DNA of 64,000 nt from assembly GCF_002234405.1 (NCBI RefSeq), contig NZ_NMQT01000011.1, forward strand, positions 62,001-126,000, given 5' to 3'. The position numbers were made by a program, and so were the translations under genes. Shown here piece by piece: positions 1-8,367 of the stretch (within the stretch, counting starts at the first letter, position 1; each line of letters starts with the position of its first letter). The DNA comes from Amycolatopsis thailandensis. Lineage in GTDB: Bacteria; Actinomycetota; Actinomycetes; Mycobacteriales; Pseudonocardiaceae. The notes below the pieces were generated by a model. The model saw nothing but the letters and a program-made list of their open reading frames with translations, had not been told where the DNA came from and searched no databases.

Positions 1-185
1 CGCACCTGCGGGCCTCGGAAGCCCTCCCGGGCCTGCCGTCGTTCACCGCGGACGAACAGTTCCCGACCGCGCTGTGCGCGCGGACCGTCGATCTGCCCGG
101 CAACCACTACACCCTGCTGACCCGGCACGCGGAGTCCGCCGCCGCCGCGCTGAACGACTGGCTGACGGAGCTCTTCGGGAACTGA
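1..185 (+). CDS. Thioesterase domain C-terminus (partial, 5' end outside window)
   Basis: The frame open from base 3 to the TGA at 183-185 gives the last 60 residues of a protein. It ends with a Gly-Asn-His-Tyr-Thr-Leu-Leu segment followed by an amphipathic helix ending LNDWLTELFGN. That layout (catalytic His in a GxHY/F context, then a short helix to the end) is typical of the C-terminus of type I thioesterases that release polyketide or peptide chains. The start, the Ser nucleophile and the acidic residue lie outside the window, so it could be the terminal domain of a megasynthase or a free-standing type II thioesterase. Nothing immediately downstream looks biosynthetic. Confidence 0.6.
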   Translation, partial: HLRASEALPGLPSFTADEQFPTALCARTVDLPGNHYTLLTRHAESAAAALNDWLTELFGN

Positions 186-249
186 ACCCCTCGCCATGGT
201 GACGGCGGCCCGCCCCCGAGAAGGGAGCGGGCCGCTGTTCAGGCTGCTG

Positions 250-603
250 TCAGCCGTCGTACCAGCCGTAGTCGACGATGGTGCCGTGGTTGTAGCAATC
301 GCCGCCCCACAGCCAGGTGCCCGGTCCCACCAGCGGACCGTAGACCCGGTGGCCGTCCGAGCACTTGGTGTAGGCGCCACTGCGGCCGTAGTCGACGAAC
401 ACGGTGGCGTTCCAGGCGACGCCGTCGTAGTAGGTGGTCGTCCACCTGCCCACGTGACTGGTGCCGACCTCCCCGCCGATCGCCGAGTGATGCTTCACCT
501 CGGTGTCGGCGGACGCCGAGCCGGCGCCTGCCAGCAGGATGCCCCCGGTGAGTGCGACGGCCCCCGCCGCCACCGCGATTCCGCGGATCCCCACGTTATT
601 CAT
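250..603 (-). CDS. Small secreted protein, function unknown
   Basis: This 117-aa protein begins MNNVGIRGIAV and has a clear Sec signal: a short basic start, a Gly/Ala/Leu-rich core and an AGSASA-D cleavage site near residue 34. I chose the ATG at 603 because a GGAGGGG ribosome site lies just upstream, although the frame stays open further. The mature part of about 80 residues is rich in Gly, Trp, Tyr and Val, has two Cys (in TKCSDG and GGDCYN) that could form one disulfide, and ends in YGWYDG. I do not recognise the family; small Gly/aromatic-rich secreted bacteriocin-like proteins are possible relatives but no diagnostic motif is present. It diverges from the NTPase gene at 769. Confidence 0.6.
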   Translation of the reverse strand: MNNVGIRGIAVAAGAVALTGGILLAGAGSASADTEVKHHSAIGGEVGTSHVGRWTTTYYDGVAWNATVFVDYGRSGAYTKCSDGHRVYGPLVGPGTWLWGGDCYNHGTIVDYGWYDG

Positions 604-768
604 TTCCCCTCCAGTGATCATTTCCGGTTTTCGAGAGCGAGGGCCGCGTAAAAGCGCGGCACCCGCTGTCACCTGTCTAGTGCGCCGGCGGTGTTCTGTG
701 CCGGGGAGTGGACAGCGAACGACAAACTTCCGGACAATGGAGAAAAGCAGACACCTGGGGGGTGGCTG

Positions 769-2469
769 ATGCCACGGCACGAACGTCCGTTCGTTACGGA
801 CGAAGATTCATTGTCACAGTTCGCGGGGGATCTGCGACGATTGCGTGAGAAGGCCGGAAGCCCGCCGTACCGGGAATTGAGCAAGCGGGCCCACTACGCG
901 GCGAGCACCCTGTCCGACGCGGCGGGTGGCCGAAAACTGCCGACCCTGGCGGTGACCTTGGCCTATGTCCGGGCCTGCGAAGGCGACCTCGCCGAGTGGG
1001 AGGAGCGCTGGTACGGGACAGCCGCGACGAACCGTACACCGGAGCCCGAAAAAATCGACGAAGAGATCCCCTATCCGGGTCTCGACGCATTCGGTGAGCA
1101 TCAGGCCGGCTATTTCTTCGGCCGAGAGCGCCTTGTCGAAGAATTGTCGCGCCAAGTCACCGAACGGCGACTCCTCGCGGTTTCCGGCGCGTCGGGATCC
1201 GGCAAGTCCTCCTTGCTGGAGGCCGGGCTGATCGCGGGTGTCCGGAGATCCGGCAGGGACCGGACGATCCTGCGGCTCACTCCCGGACCGCATCCGCTCC
1301 GGGAAAGCGCGATCCAGCTGGCCGCGGTGAGCGGCGGATCGGCGGTCCGGCTGCACGGAGAGCTGAAGGCGGATCCGGCTGGACTGCATCTGCGTGTCCG
1401 TCAGTTCCTGGCGAGACGGGACGCGGACGCGGAACTGCTGCTCGTCGTCGATCAGTTCGAAGAGGTCTTCACCCGCTGCCGGACCGTGGAGGAGCGTGAC
1501 GCCTTCGTCGCGGTGCTCCTGCACGCCGTCCAGGAACCGGACAGCCGGACCCGGCTCGTGGTGGGCGTGCGTTCGGACTTCATCGGACACTGCGGCCGGT
1601 ACCCGGCGCTCGCCGCGGCGCTGCGCCCCGGGAACCGGGTCGACACCGGGCCGATGACCGCGGAGCAGCTGCGCTCGGCGATCATGCGCCCGGCGATCGC
1701 CGCCGGACACCAGCTGGAAGGCGCGCTGGTCGCCACGATCATGGCCGAGACGGCGGGCGGGCACGGCGTTCTCCCGCTCGTCTCCCAGGCGATGCGCCGG
1801 ACCTGGCAACGCCCTCACGGCGCCACGCTCACCCTCGCCGCGTACCAGGCGGCCGGCGGGATGACGCGTGCCCTGGCCGACACGGCCGAGGAGGTCTTCG
1901 GCGAGCTCGACGAACTCGGGCGGCAGCAGGCACGGGACGTGTTCCTCCGGCTGACCGCGCTGGGAACCGACGGCCACGACACCCGGCGGCGCGTCCCCGC
2001 GCACGAACTCGACCCGGCCGCCGCGCCGGTGCTCGCCCGGCTGATCGACGCCCGGCTCGTGACCGCCGGTGCGGACGGGCTGGAGTTCGCGCACGACGCG
2101 CTCATCCGGGAGTGGCCGCGGCTGCGAAGCTGGCTGTCCACCGGCCGCGGCGCCCTGTACCTGCACCGGCGGCTGACCGAGGCCACCGGGGTGTGGGAAC
2201 GCGCGAACCGCGATCCGGCGCCGCTCTACCGGGGCAGCCAGCTCGACGAAGCGATCGCGTTGGCCGGATGGACGAGATTGACCCTCCGGGAACATCGGTT
2301 CCTCGACGCGAGCATCCAGGCCCGTGATGAAGAGACGGCCCGCGCGAACCGATCCGCGTGGCGGCTCCGACGGCTGGCGGCCGCGATGGTGGTCATGAGC
2401 GGGCTGGCCGCGGCCTCGGTCGCGCTGGCCGTCCGGGAACGGAGACAGGCCTTGGCGCCTTGCTGGTGA
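769..2469 (+). CDS. HTH plus STAND-type NTPase, truncated after the membrane segment
   Basis: The 566-aa product starts with a helix-turn-helix-like region (about residues 10-75: LRRLREKAG, then YRELSKRAHYAASTLSDAA). A PYPGLDAFGEHQAGYFFGRE linker leads into a P-loop NTPase with Walker A GASGSGKSS and Walker B-like LLLVVDQFEEVF. This is the nSTAND layout of actinobacterial signalling proteins, which normally continue through one membrane helix into a long WD40 propeller of 500-700 residues. Here the membrane helix is present near residues 535-560, but the protein stops about 10 residues later (RRQALAPCW). No WD40 remnant is seen in the 70 bases before the next gene. The ATG at 769 gives the standard N-terminus. 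It is probably a deletion derivative that has lost its sensor half, and may or may not be functional. Confidence 0.75.
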   Translation: MPRHERPFVTDEDSLSQFAGDLRRLREKAGSPPYRELSKRAHYAASTLSDAAGGRKLPTLAVTLAYVRACEGDLAEWEERWYGTAATNRTPEPEKIDEEIPYPGLDAFGEHQAGYFFGRERLVEELSRQVTERRLLAVSGASGSGKSSLLEAGLIAGVRRSGRDRTILRLTPGPHPLRESAIQLAAVSGGSAVRLHGELKADPAGLHLRVRQFLARRDADAELLLVVDQFEEVFTRCRTVEERDAFVAVLLHAVQEPDSRTRLVVGVRSDFIGHCGRYPALAAALRPGNRVDTGPMTAEQLRSAIMRPAIAAGHQLEGALVATIMAETAGGHGVLPLVSQAMRRTWQRPHGATLTLAAYQAAGGMTRALADTAEEVFGELDELGRQQARDVFLRLTALGTDGHDTRRRVPAHELDPAAAPVLARLIDARLVTAGADGLEFAHDALIREWPRLRSWLSTGRGALYLHRRLTEATGVWERANRDPAPLYRGSQLDEAIALAGWTRLTLREHRFLDASIQARDEETARANRSAWRLRRLAAAMVVMSGLAAASVALAVRERRQALAPCW

Positions 2470-2539
2470 CCGCGTGCCCGGCTTGTCGCCGAAGCCAAGA
2501 CTGGGCCTGGACGGGCGCCGGGCGTGGGAAACCGCCGCG

Positions 2540-3508
2540 TCAAGCCTCGATCGCGCGCAGGCACCGTTCCGCCTGTTGCCGGAGCGCGCCTTCGAGTTCC
2601 GGCGGTCCGCTGACCAGGGTGAAATCGGTCTGCACCGACGTGATCATCCACACCAGGTCGGACGTCGTCGGGGCGCCGAGGTGCAGGAGACAGCGCTGCT
2701 CGTCGACGGCCTCGATGGCGCCCATTCCCGGCCACACCCGGTCGGCCACCGCGGCTGCCGATTCGTGCAGCTCGACCGTCGCCTGGCACGGCCAGGCGCG
2801 CGCGGAAAGCTGCTGCGCCAGATAGGCCGCGACGTCGTCGAACGGCGGCTCGCGGGGCGTGAACCGGGCGCCGGCGGGCGGCCGCGGGGTGAGGCGATCG
2901 ACGCGGAAGGTGCGCCAGTCGTCGCGGTCGACGTCGAAGGCGACGAGGTACCAGTGCCTGCCGAAGTTGACCAAGCGATAGGGCTCGGCGTGCCGCCGGG
3001 AGGCACCGCCGCGCGGGCTGAGGTAGTCGAAGCGCAGGCGTTCGTGGCGGCGGCACGCGTCCGCGATGGTCATCAGCGTGTCCGCCGAGATCTTCGGACC
3101 GGGCGCCTCCCCGGCGCGTACGGTCGCGGTCTGGAGCGTGTTCACCCGATGCCGAAGCCGCGACGGCAGTACCTGTTCCAGCTTGGTGAGCGCGCGCAAC
3201 GCGGTCTCCTCGATACCGGTGACCGAACTGCCGGTGGCGGTGCGCAGCCCGACGGCCACCGCGACGGCTTCGTCGTCGTCGAGCAGCAGCGGTGGCAGGG
3301 ACGCGCCCGCGCCGAGCCGATAGCCCGGCGTGCCTTGGAGCGCGTGCACCGGGTAGCCGAGTTCTCGCAGGCGCTCGACATCCCGTCGCACGGTCCGCGT
3401 GGTGACGCCGAGGCGTTCGGCCAGGTCGGTACCCGGCCAGTCGCGGTGGGTCTGCAGCAGCGAAAGGAGCTTCAGCAGTCGTGCGGAGGTCTCCAGCATG
3501 GTTTTCAT
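2540..3508 (-). CDS. YafY/WYL-family transcriptional regulator
   Basis: The 322-aa protein has a DeoR-type winged helix at residues 5-60 (LLKLLSLLQTHRDWPGTDLA, then VTTRTVRRDVERLRELGYPV). A linker and a WYL domain follow at about 140-210, where the WYL motif reads RHWYLVAFDVDRDDWRTFRVDR. A C-terminal extension domain completes the family form, so the protein is full length. Such regulators are cytoplasmic DNA-binding proteins that often control a divergent neighbour and themselves. The gene diverges from the epoxide hydrolase at 3562, and a perfect inverted repeat in the 53-bp gap is the likely operator. The effector is unknown. Confidence 0.88.
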   Translation of the reverse strand: MKTMLETSARLLKLLSLLQTHRDWPGTDLAERLGVTTRTVRRDVERLRELGYPVHALQGTPGYRLGAGASLPPLLLDDDEAVAVAVGLRTATGSSVTGIEETALRALTKLEQVLPSRLRHRVNTLQTATVRAGEAPGPKISADTLMTIADACRRHERLRFDYLSPRGGASRRHAEPYRLVNFGRHWYLVAFDVDRDDWRTFRVDRLTPRPPAGARFTPREPPFDDVAAYLAQQLSARAWPCQATVELHESAAAVADRVWPGMGAIEAVDEQRCLLHLGAPTTSDLVWMITSVQTDFTLVSGPPELEGALRQQAERCLRAIEA

Positions 3509-3516
3509 TCTGCCGT

Positions 3517-3545
3517 CCGGTTAGGACCGAAGTCGTCCTAACCGG
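3517..3545. promoter_or_regulatory. Operator-like inverted repeat between yafY-type and epoxide hydrolase genes
   Basis: Arms CCGGTTAGGAC (3517-3527) and GTCCTAACCGG (3535-3545) are perfect 11-bp reverse complements around a 7-bp spacer. The element lies 8 bp from the regulator start and 16 bp from the hydrolase start, so a bound dimer would cover both start regions. It is the natural candidate site for the WYL regulator encoded to the left. Confidence 0.7.
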
Positions 3546-3561
3546 TTTCTAGCGTGGTCTC

Positions 3562-4740
3562 ATGACACAGGACATCCACCCTTTCTCGATCGACATCCCG
3601 CAGGCCGACCTCGACGACCTCGCCGCGCGCCTGGCCGCCACCCGCTGGCCGGGCGAACTGCCGGACGTCGGCTGGAGCCGGGGTGTGCCCGCCGGTTACC
3701 TCGCCGGACTGGCCGAGTACTGGCGCACCGGGTTCGACTGGCGGGCGCAAGAGGCCGCGATCAACGCGCATCCGCAGTCCGTCACCACCATCGACGGTCA
3801 GCGCCTGCACTTCCTCCACGTGCGCTCACCGGAGCCGGACGCCACGCCGCTGATCCTGCTGCACGGGTGGCCGGGCGGGGTGACCGACTTCCTCGACGTG
3901 ATCGGGCCGCTTTCGGACCCGCGAGCGCACGGGGGAGACCCGGCCGACGCCTTCCACCTGGTGATCCCGTCCTTGCCGGGGTTCGGGTTCTCCACGCCGC
4001 TGGCCGGACCGGGGATGAGCGCCGCGAAGATGGCGGGCCTGTTCACCCGGCTGATGGCCGCGCTCGGCTACGAGCGGTACGGCGTGCACGGCTACGACAC
4101 GGGTTCGTGGGTCGCGCCGGAGATCGGCAAGCAGGATCCGGGGCACGTGCTCGGCGTGCACCTCAACGCGATGATCACGTTCCCGATCGGCGCGGAGGGC
4201 GAACTGGACGACCTTCCCGAGGCCGACCAGCGTCGCTGGGCGTCGATGCAGAACTTCAACGACGGCTACCTGCAGTGCAACTCCAAGCGTCCGCAGACGG
4301 TGGCCTACGGCCTGCACGACTCGCCCGCCGGTCAGCTCGCGTGGATCGTGGAGAAGTTCAAGGAACTGACCATGCCCGAAGACGCGCTGCCCGAGGAATG
4401 CGTGGATCGCGACCGCATGCTCGCCACGATCTCGCTGTACTGGTTCACCGGCACCGCCGGCTCGGCCGCCCAGATCTACTACGAGGAGATTTCGGCGAAC
4501 GACTGGAGCGGCGGCGACTCCGGTGACTGGGGATCCGGCGATTGGAGCGACGCCGCGGCGCCGACGGTGCCCACCGGTGTGCTCGTGTCCGCGCACGATG
4601 TGACCGTCCGTCGCTGGGCCGAGCGCGACCACCACGTCGTGCATTGGACCGAACTCGGCCACGGCGGGCACTTCCTCGCCATGGAGGCTCCCGGCGCGCT
4701 GGTCGACGACGTCCGCGTGTTCTTCCGGAAGGTGCGCTGA
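3562..4740 (+). CDS. Epoxide hydrolase family protein (alpha/beta-hydrolase with EHN domain)
   Basis: The 392-aa enzyme has an N-terminal epoxide-hydrolase (EHN) segment (residues 4-105, [20 protein letters not shown]). An alpha/beta-hydrolase core follows: oxyanion motif HGWPGG near 112, nucleophile elbow GYDTGS near 177 (Asp nucleophile) and C-terminal catalytic His in GHGGHF near 373. The family opens epoxides through an Asp-ester intermediate; the actual substrate cannot be told. An unusual Asp/Gly/Ser/Trp-rich insert ([18 protein letters not shown], residues 313-330) sits in a surface region where relatives are shorter. The gene is divergent from the WYL regulator and is followed one base after its stop by the next start, implying co-transcription. 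Confidence 0.85.
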   Translation: MTQDIHPFSIDIPQADLDDLAARLAATRWPGELPDVGWSRGVPAGYLAGLAEYWRTGFDWRAQEAAINAHPQSVTTIDGQRLHFLHVRSPEPDATPLILLHGWPGGVTDFLDVIGPLSDPRAHGGDPADAFHLVIPSLPGFGFSTPLAGPGMSAAKMAGLFTRLMAALGYERYGVHGYDTGSWVAPEIGKQDPGHVLGVHLNAMITFPIGAEGELDDLPEADQRRWASMQNFNDGYLQCNSKRPQTVAYGLHDSPAGQLAWIVEKFKELTMPEDALPEECVDRDRMLATISLYWFTGTAGSAAQIYYEEISANDWSGGDSGDWGSGDWSDAAAPTVPTGVLVSAHDVTVRRWAERDHHVVHWTELGHGGHFLAMEAPGALVDDVRVFFRKVR

Positions 4741-4741
4741 G

Positions 4742-5830
4742 ATGGGCGCCCGCGGGACCGCGGTGCTGAGCCCGCGGGCGCTCAACCGCGCCCTTCTCGG
4801 CAGGCAACTCCTTCTCGGCCGTGTCGATCTCGGGGTGGCCGAGGCGACCGAGCACCTCTTCGGACTGAACGCGCAGGACCCGGATCTCGCGTATTTCGCG
4901 CTCTGGAACCGGCTCGAACGCTTCACCATCGAGGACCTCACCGTCGCCATCGAGCGTGGTGTCCTGGTGCGGTCCACGATGATGCGGGCCACCCAGCACC
5001 TGATGTCGGCCGCCGACTTCCGGCTCGTCCGGCCGGTGCTGGCACCACTGCTGCGGCGGGTGCAGCGCAACGCCTTCGGCGGCCGCACCACCGGCGTCGA
5101 CCTCGGCGAACTGGTCGCCGACGCGGCCGAACTGCTCGAAGGCGGCGGCGTCCTCACCCGGCCCGAGCTGGGGCGGGCGCTCGCGCGAACCCGCCCGGGT
5201 GCCGACGCGCAGGCACTCGGCTGGACCGTGCAGTACCTGCTCGCGCTGGTGCACCCCGCCCCGAGCGGAACGTGGGGCAAACGCGGCGCGACCCCGTTCG
5301 CCGTCTTCCCCGGTGTTCCCGAAGCCGCCACCGCCGACGACGTGCGCGAGCTGGTCCGGCGCTATCTCGCCGCTTTCGGGCCTGCCACCGTCGCCGACGC
5401 CCGGACCTGGTCCGGGGTGAGCGGACTGCGTGAGGTCTTCGAGCAGCTGCGGCCGGAACTGCGGACATACACCGACGAAGCGGGGCGCGAGCTGTTCGAC
5501 CTGCCGGACCACGAGATCCCTTCGCCGGACCTGCCGGCGCCCGTCCGGCTCCTCGCGGAGTTCGACGCGACCCTGCTCGCCCACGCCGATCGCACGCGCG
5601 TGATGACCGAGCCGATCCGGCGTCAGGTCTGCCAGGGCGCGGCGGTGGCGGCCACCGTGCTCGTCGACGGCACGGTGGCCGCGACTTGGACGAGGGACCG
5701 CACGGGTGTGCTCACCGTCGTCCCGCTCCGCTCGATCTCCGCCGCCGACCGAGAGGCCATCGAAGCCGAAGCGCTGTGGTTACTGGACTTCGCCGCTCCC
5801 GGCGCCGTTCACGACGTCCGGTTCGGCTGA
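4742..5830 (+). CDS. Winged-helix DNA-binding domain protein (HTH_42/DUF1006 family)
   Basis: The 362-aa protein matches the actinobacterial family that starts with LSPRALNRALLGRQLLL and contains HLFGLNAQDP, followed by a block with STMMRATQHLMSAADF. These are the usual landmarks of the winged-helix domain (PF06224-type). The family is related to bacterial DNA-glycosylase-like and lesion-binding proteins, but most members have no assigned role. It starts with ATG two bases after the epoxide hydrolase stop, so it is almost certainly translated from the same mRNA and shares the WYL-regulated promoter. The length is normal. Confidence 0.8.
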   Translation: MGARGTAVLSPRALNRALLGRQLLLGRVDLGVAEATEHLFGLNAQDPDLAYFALWNRLERFTIEDLTVAIERGVLVRSTMMRATQHLMSAADFRLVRPVLAPLLRRVQRNAFGGRTTGVDLGELVADAAELLEGGGVLTRPELGRALARTRPGADAQALGWTVQYLLALVHPAPSGTWGKRGATPFAVFPGVPEAATADDVRELVRRYLAAFGPATVADARTWSGVSGLREVFEQLRPELRTYTDEAGRELFDLPDHEIPSPDLPAPVRLLAEFDATLLAHADRTRVMTEPIRRQVCQGAAVAATVLVDGTVAATWTRDRTGVLTVVPLRSISAADREAIEAEALWLLDFAAPGAVHDVRFG

Positions 5831-5869
5831 GTTCGGCCGGACGCCGAGCTTGACGGCGACGTTCCCATG

Positions 5870-5932
5870 AAGGGCAACCCGGCTGAGGCTGTGTGGCTCG
5901 GTCGGTATCGAACCGGGGAGCGGGCTGCCCTT
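5870..5932. repeat. Imperfect long-range inverted repeat in intergenic space
   Basis: AAGGGCAACCC (5870-5880) pairs with GGGCTGCCCTT (5922-5932) with one mismatch across a 41-bp loop. It lies after the winged-helix gene and could act as its terminator. The arms (AAGGGCA/TGCCCTT) resemble the repeats I know from Amycolatopsis intergenic regions; that resemblance is from memory and not demonstrated here. The rest of 5831-6072 shows no gene. Confidence 0.4.
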
Positions 5933-6072
5933 TCGGGTAAGGATTCTCGCCCGTTTCATGACCCGGAAGCGATCATGTTCGCCCGGGGTTCTGGTGTGGG
6001 ATGGACGGATATTGCTTATTCGGTGTCGATGATGTTTCGAAATCGATCAATTGTCCATTGCCAAGGAGTGTC

Positions 6073-6537
6073 ATGAAGAAGATGGGTTTGTTTCTGGCGC
6101 TGCCCGCCGTCTTTTTGCTGACGGCGCTGCTGTCCCCCGGGGCGTCGGCGTCGGTCCCACACCGGGGACCGGAGTCGGAGTTCGAAGCTTACGTGACCTT
6201 GTTCAACCAGACCAATCACGTCCTGACCCTCAAGGCGTCCCACCTTGATCATGGGTGCTGGAACGTCGAGCCATCCAGTCAGATCCAGCCTCGTACCGCG
6301 GTTTACTGGCGGTCCGACAGCTGCGGGGCGTTCACCGGCACCGAAGGCTGGGTGAGTTACACCATCGACAGATCAGGGGGTCAAGGCTATGCCTACGCCC
6401 ACTGGAACCTTCCCTATTTCGGTTCCAATTCCTTCGACGGCACAGCCGGCGGGCTGTTCACGATGACCGTCCAGGGAAACAACGAACGCCACGCGCAGGT
6501 CAACTACACTCTCAAATGCGTCATTCCAGGTTGTTAG
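6073..6537 (+). CDS. Secreted aegerolysin/crystal protein ET79-like protein
   Basis: The 154-aa protein starts at the ATG at 6073, preceded by AAGGAG. It has a signal peptide (MKKMGLFLALPAVFLLTALL, cleavage after GASA near residue 27). The mature part has the hallmarks of the ET79/aegerolysin-like beta-sandwich: TLFNQTNHVLTLKASHLDHG, a WRSDSCGAFTGTEGWVSY block corresponding to the family's 'S.GF.TGTEG.V.Y' motif, and a closing WNLPYFGSNSFDG segment. Four Cys may form disulfides. Aegerolysins bind membrane lipids and often work with pore-forming partners; no partner is encoded nearby. The family match is by motif recognition and the function is inferred. Confidence 0.6.
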   Translation: MKKMGLFLALPAVFLLTALLSPGASASVPHRGPESEFEAYVTLFNQTNHVLTLKASHLDHGCWNVEPSSQIQPRTAVYWRSDSCGAFTGTEGWVSYTIDRSGGQGYAYAHWNLPYFGSNSFDGTAGGLFTMTVQGNNERHAQVNYTLKCVIPGC

Positions 6538-6729
6538 GATGAGCAGGGGCTATGACGTCGAGTAAGCCCTTATGCGCCGAAAGATGCGCCCAGCGCGGGT
6601 CTTCGAGGTCGCCGGCGAGACCGACATCACCGGTCGAACGGTGCCGTTGTGGTCTGTTCGACCGACAGCAGGTGGCCGCGCCTGCCGGTAGCTTGTGGCC
6701 GACCCCGACCCGACACCGGAGAAGCCACC

Positions 6730-7047
6730 ATGACGACTACCCAGCGCGTTCTTACCGTTCTGGCCACAACAGGGCTGGCCGTCTCGGTCCTCGGGACTGG
6801 CTCTGCCTCCGCCGCGACCAAGGGCAAGATCTACATCTCCAACAACTGCGGTAGCGCGGTCTCCACTACGATCCACCGCACCAACGGCTCGATGATCGCG
6901 GGTACCGGGGCCGCTCCGGCGGGCAGTTACTTCGGATATCCGGTCGATCCCGGCACCTATGAGGTTCGTGTGCCTGCCGGGAACCGGAACGTGAAGATCC
7001 TCGACCTCGGTGGCAAGGCGCACTCGGTCATCGTCAAGGCTTGCTGA
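6730..7047 (+). CDS. Small secreted protein, function unknown
   Basis: The 105-aa protein has ATG at 6730 with a GGAGAAG ribosome site and a typical signal peptide (MTTTQRVLTVLATTGLAVSV, cleavage at GSASA near residue 28). The mature 77 residues begin ATKGKIYISNNCG and contain two Cys, one near the start and one as the very last residue, which would allow a disulfide closing the chain. The short beta-rich pattern (YISNN, STTIHRTNG, YEVRVPAGNRNVKI) suggests a small extracellular beta-sandwich. No family was recognised. Confidence 0.6.
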   Translation: MTTTQRVLTVLATTGLAVSVLGTGSASAATKGKIYISNNCGSAVSTTIHRTNGSMIAGTGAAPAGSYFGYPVDPGTYEVRVPAGNRNVKILDLGGKAHSVIVKAC

Positions 7048-7120
7048 CGGCCGGCGGCTTTATCCCGTCAGGACCAGAGACCGTGATTCCAGAGACGGCG
7101 AGCACGCGATCGGGAATGGG

Positions 7121-7648
7121 ATGACACTCGAACACCCTTCGGCTGCGACGTCGCAGCCGAAGGGTGCGAGCGGGATCGCTGCCGGGGTTCTGGCGATTCT
7201 CGGTGGACTCGTGTTCCTGGCAGCTGCCGCGCTCCACACCATCGAGTGCGCCTATTCCCTTGTTCTGCTCGCCGTCGGAGTGATCGCCCCCGGCATCGAT
7301 CTCTCCGTCGCCGCGCCCGTCTTCCTCGCGATCGCCGCGGTGACCGATCTGTTGGCCATGGCGCTGCTCGCGAGCGGCGGGATCCTGTTGCTCCAGCGCA
7401 AAGCCCCTGGGCGGGTGCTCACCGCGATCGGAGCGGGGATCACGCTCGGCTTCGCCGGGCTGGTCCTGCTCGTGCCGTGGATAAGCTCACGCTTCACCGT
7501 CTCGTACAGCGGACTCACTCCGCGCATCGGCTCCAGCTGGCCGTTCGCGGTGGTCCTGGGCGCGGCGGCCATGACGCTCCTGCTGGCGTTGATTCCGCAA
7601 ACGGCACGCTGGCTCGCCGCCGGCACGCCTCGTGTTCCGCGGCGCTGA
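7121..7648 (+). CDS. Four-helix integral membrane protein, unknown function
   Basis: The 175-aa protein has four hydrophobic helices at about residues 18-40, 58-88, 100-122 and 138-158, with a short cytoplasmic N-terminus (MTLEHPSAATSQPKG). The ATG at 7121 is preceded by GGGAATGGG, a weak ribosome site; an in-frame start at 7010 would add an implausible hydrophilic leader overlapping the previous gene. Small four-helix proteins like this are common hypothetical proteins in Amycolatopsis-type genomes and no catalytic motif is visible. Confidence 0.6.
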   Translation: MTLEHPSAATSQPKGASGIAAGVLAILGGLVFLAAAALHTIECAYSLVLLAVGVIAPGIDLSVAAPVFLAIAAVTDLLAMALLASGGILLLQRKAPGRVLTAIGAGITLGFAGLVLLVPWISSRFTVSYSGLTPRIGSSWPFAVVLGAAAMTLLLALIPQTARWLAAGTPRVPRR

Positions 7649-7730
7649 CTGCGGACGCTGATCCCGACGAGCCGGGCTGTCGGTCCACCGCCCGCACCTG
7701 AGCCCCTCTCCCCATCGACGAGAAGACCGG

Positions 7731-7937
7731 CTAGATATCGCACGGGAATTGTGCGCAACCGCCCGAGATGTTCCGCAGCTCGTGGTCGAACGACGCCAGG
7801 TTGGCACCACGGTCGCTGCTCGCCGCGGCTCCGTCGTGACCAAGCCAACCTGCGTCCGCGCCGGACAGCGACAGCACAGAGCCGGCTACCGCGAGGGCGA
7901 GCACACCCGCTGACGCGGCGCGACGAATCAGCATCAT
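7731..7937 (-). CDS. Short secreted peptide with C-terminal Cys pair
   Basis: The 68-aa product starts with Met-Met at 7937, preceded by AAGGAG eight bases upstream. It has a signal peptide (LIRRAASAGVLALAVAGSVL, cleavage near GADA, residues 26-29). The mature peptide of about 40 residues is hydrophilic and ends GGCAQFPCDI, with two Cys five residues apart. The size, secretion signal and terminal Cys pair would suit a small secreted or surface peptide. It is convergent with the membrane-protein gene to its left. No known family was identified. Confidence 0.5.
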   Translation of the reverse strand: MMLIRRAASAGVLALAVAGSVLSLSGADAGWLGHDGAAASSDRGANLASFDHELRNISGGCAQFPCDI

Positions 7938-8121
7938 GTCCTGACTCTCCTTGTGTTTCCGCGGTGATTCCATCTCTGCCCAGGTGATCCTGCGCAGCAT
8001 CGCCACGATGCACTACCCGGCTGTCCTGCAGCCGAAGGCCTGCCCGCAAGATCAGGAACAGTGCCCGATAGGCCTGCCCGCGCCCCGGCGACCCAGCTGC
8101 GGACTGCCGAGTTGTCCACTG

Positions 8122-8367
8122 TCAGGCAGCACTCGGTTTTCTACCTGCCGAGGAACTGGCTGCCACAAAGGTCGGCTTCGCACTCCTCTCGCCGGAACGC
8201 ATGAGGAGCCGCAATACCTTCAGAGCAGCAGACCGGCGCTCGGCCCGACCCGCGTAGACAGCGGCCACGACCAGCAGAAACAGCATCGCCGTCCGCGCAG
8301 CGACGGCGACTGCGACAGTTGCAAGCAGAAAACTCGGCACTCGACTCGACCTCCGGTTCAAGGGCAT
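8122..8367 (-). CDS. Possible small membrane protein
   Basis: An 81-aa frame has a basic start (MPLNRRSSR), one or two hydrophobic segments (SFLLATVAVAVAARTAMLFL) and a basic C-terminal part (AERRSAALKVLRLLMRSGER). This looks like the small membrane/cytoplasmic-tail proteins common in actinomycetes. The ribosome site is poor and the frame could be chance, so this is a tentative call. Confidence 0.35.
   Translation of the reverse strand: MPLNRRSSRVPSFLLATVAVAVAARTAMLFLLVVAAVYAGRAERRSAALKVLRLLMRSGERSAKPTFVAASSSAGRKPSAA

Noticed and set aside
250..603. Lactococcin 972-like bacteriocin as identity of the small secreted protein
   Set aside because: The size and Gly/aromatic richness fit loosely, but the family's conserved Trp/Tyr/His pattern was not recognisable.
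6546..6729. A small gene between the ET79-like and the 105-aa secreted protein
   Set aside because: Short frames exist but none has a ribosome site or sensible composition; the segment is best seen as promoter and leader.
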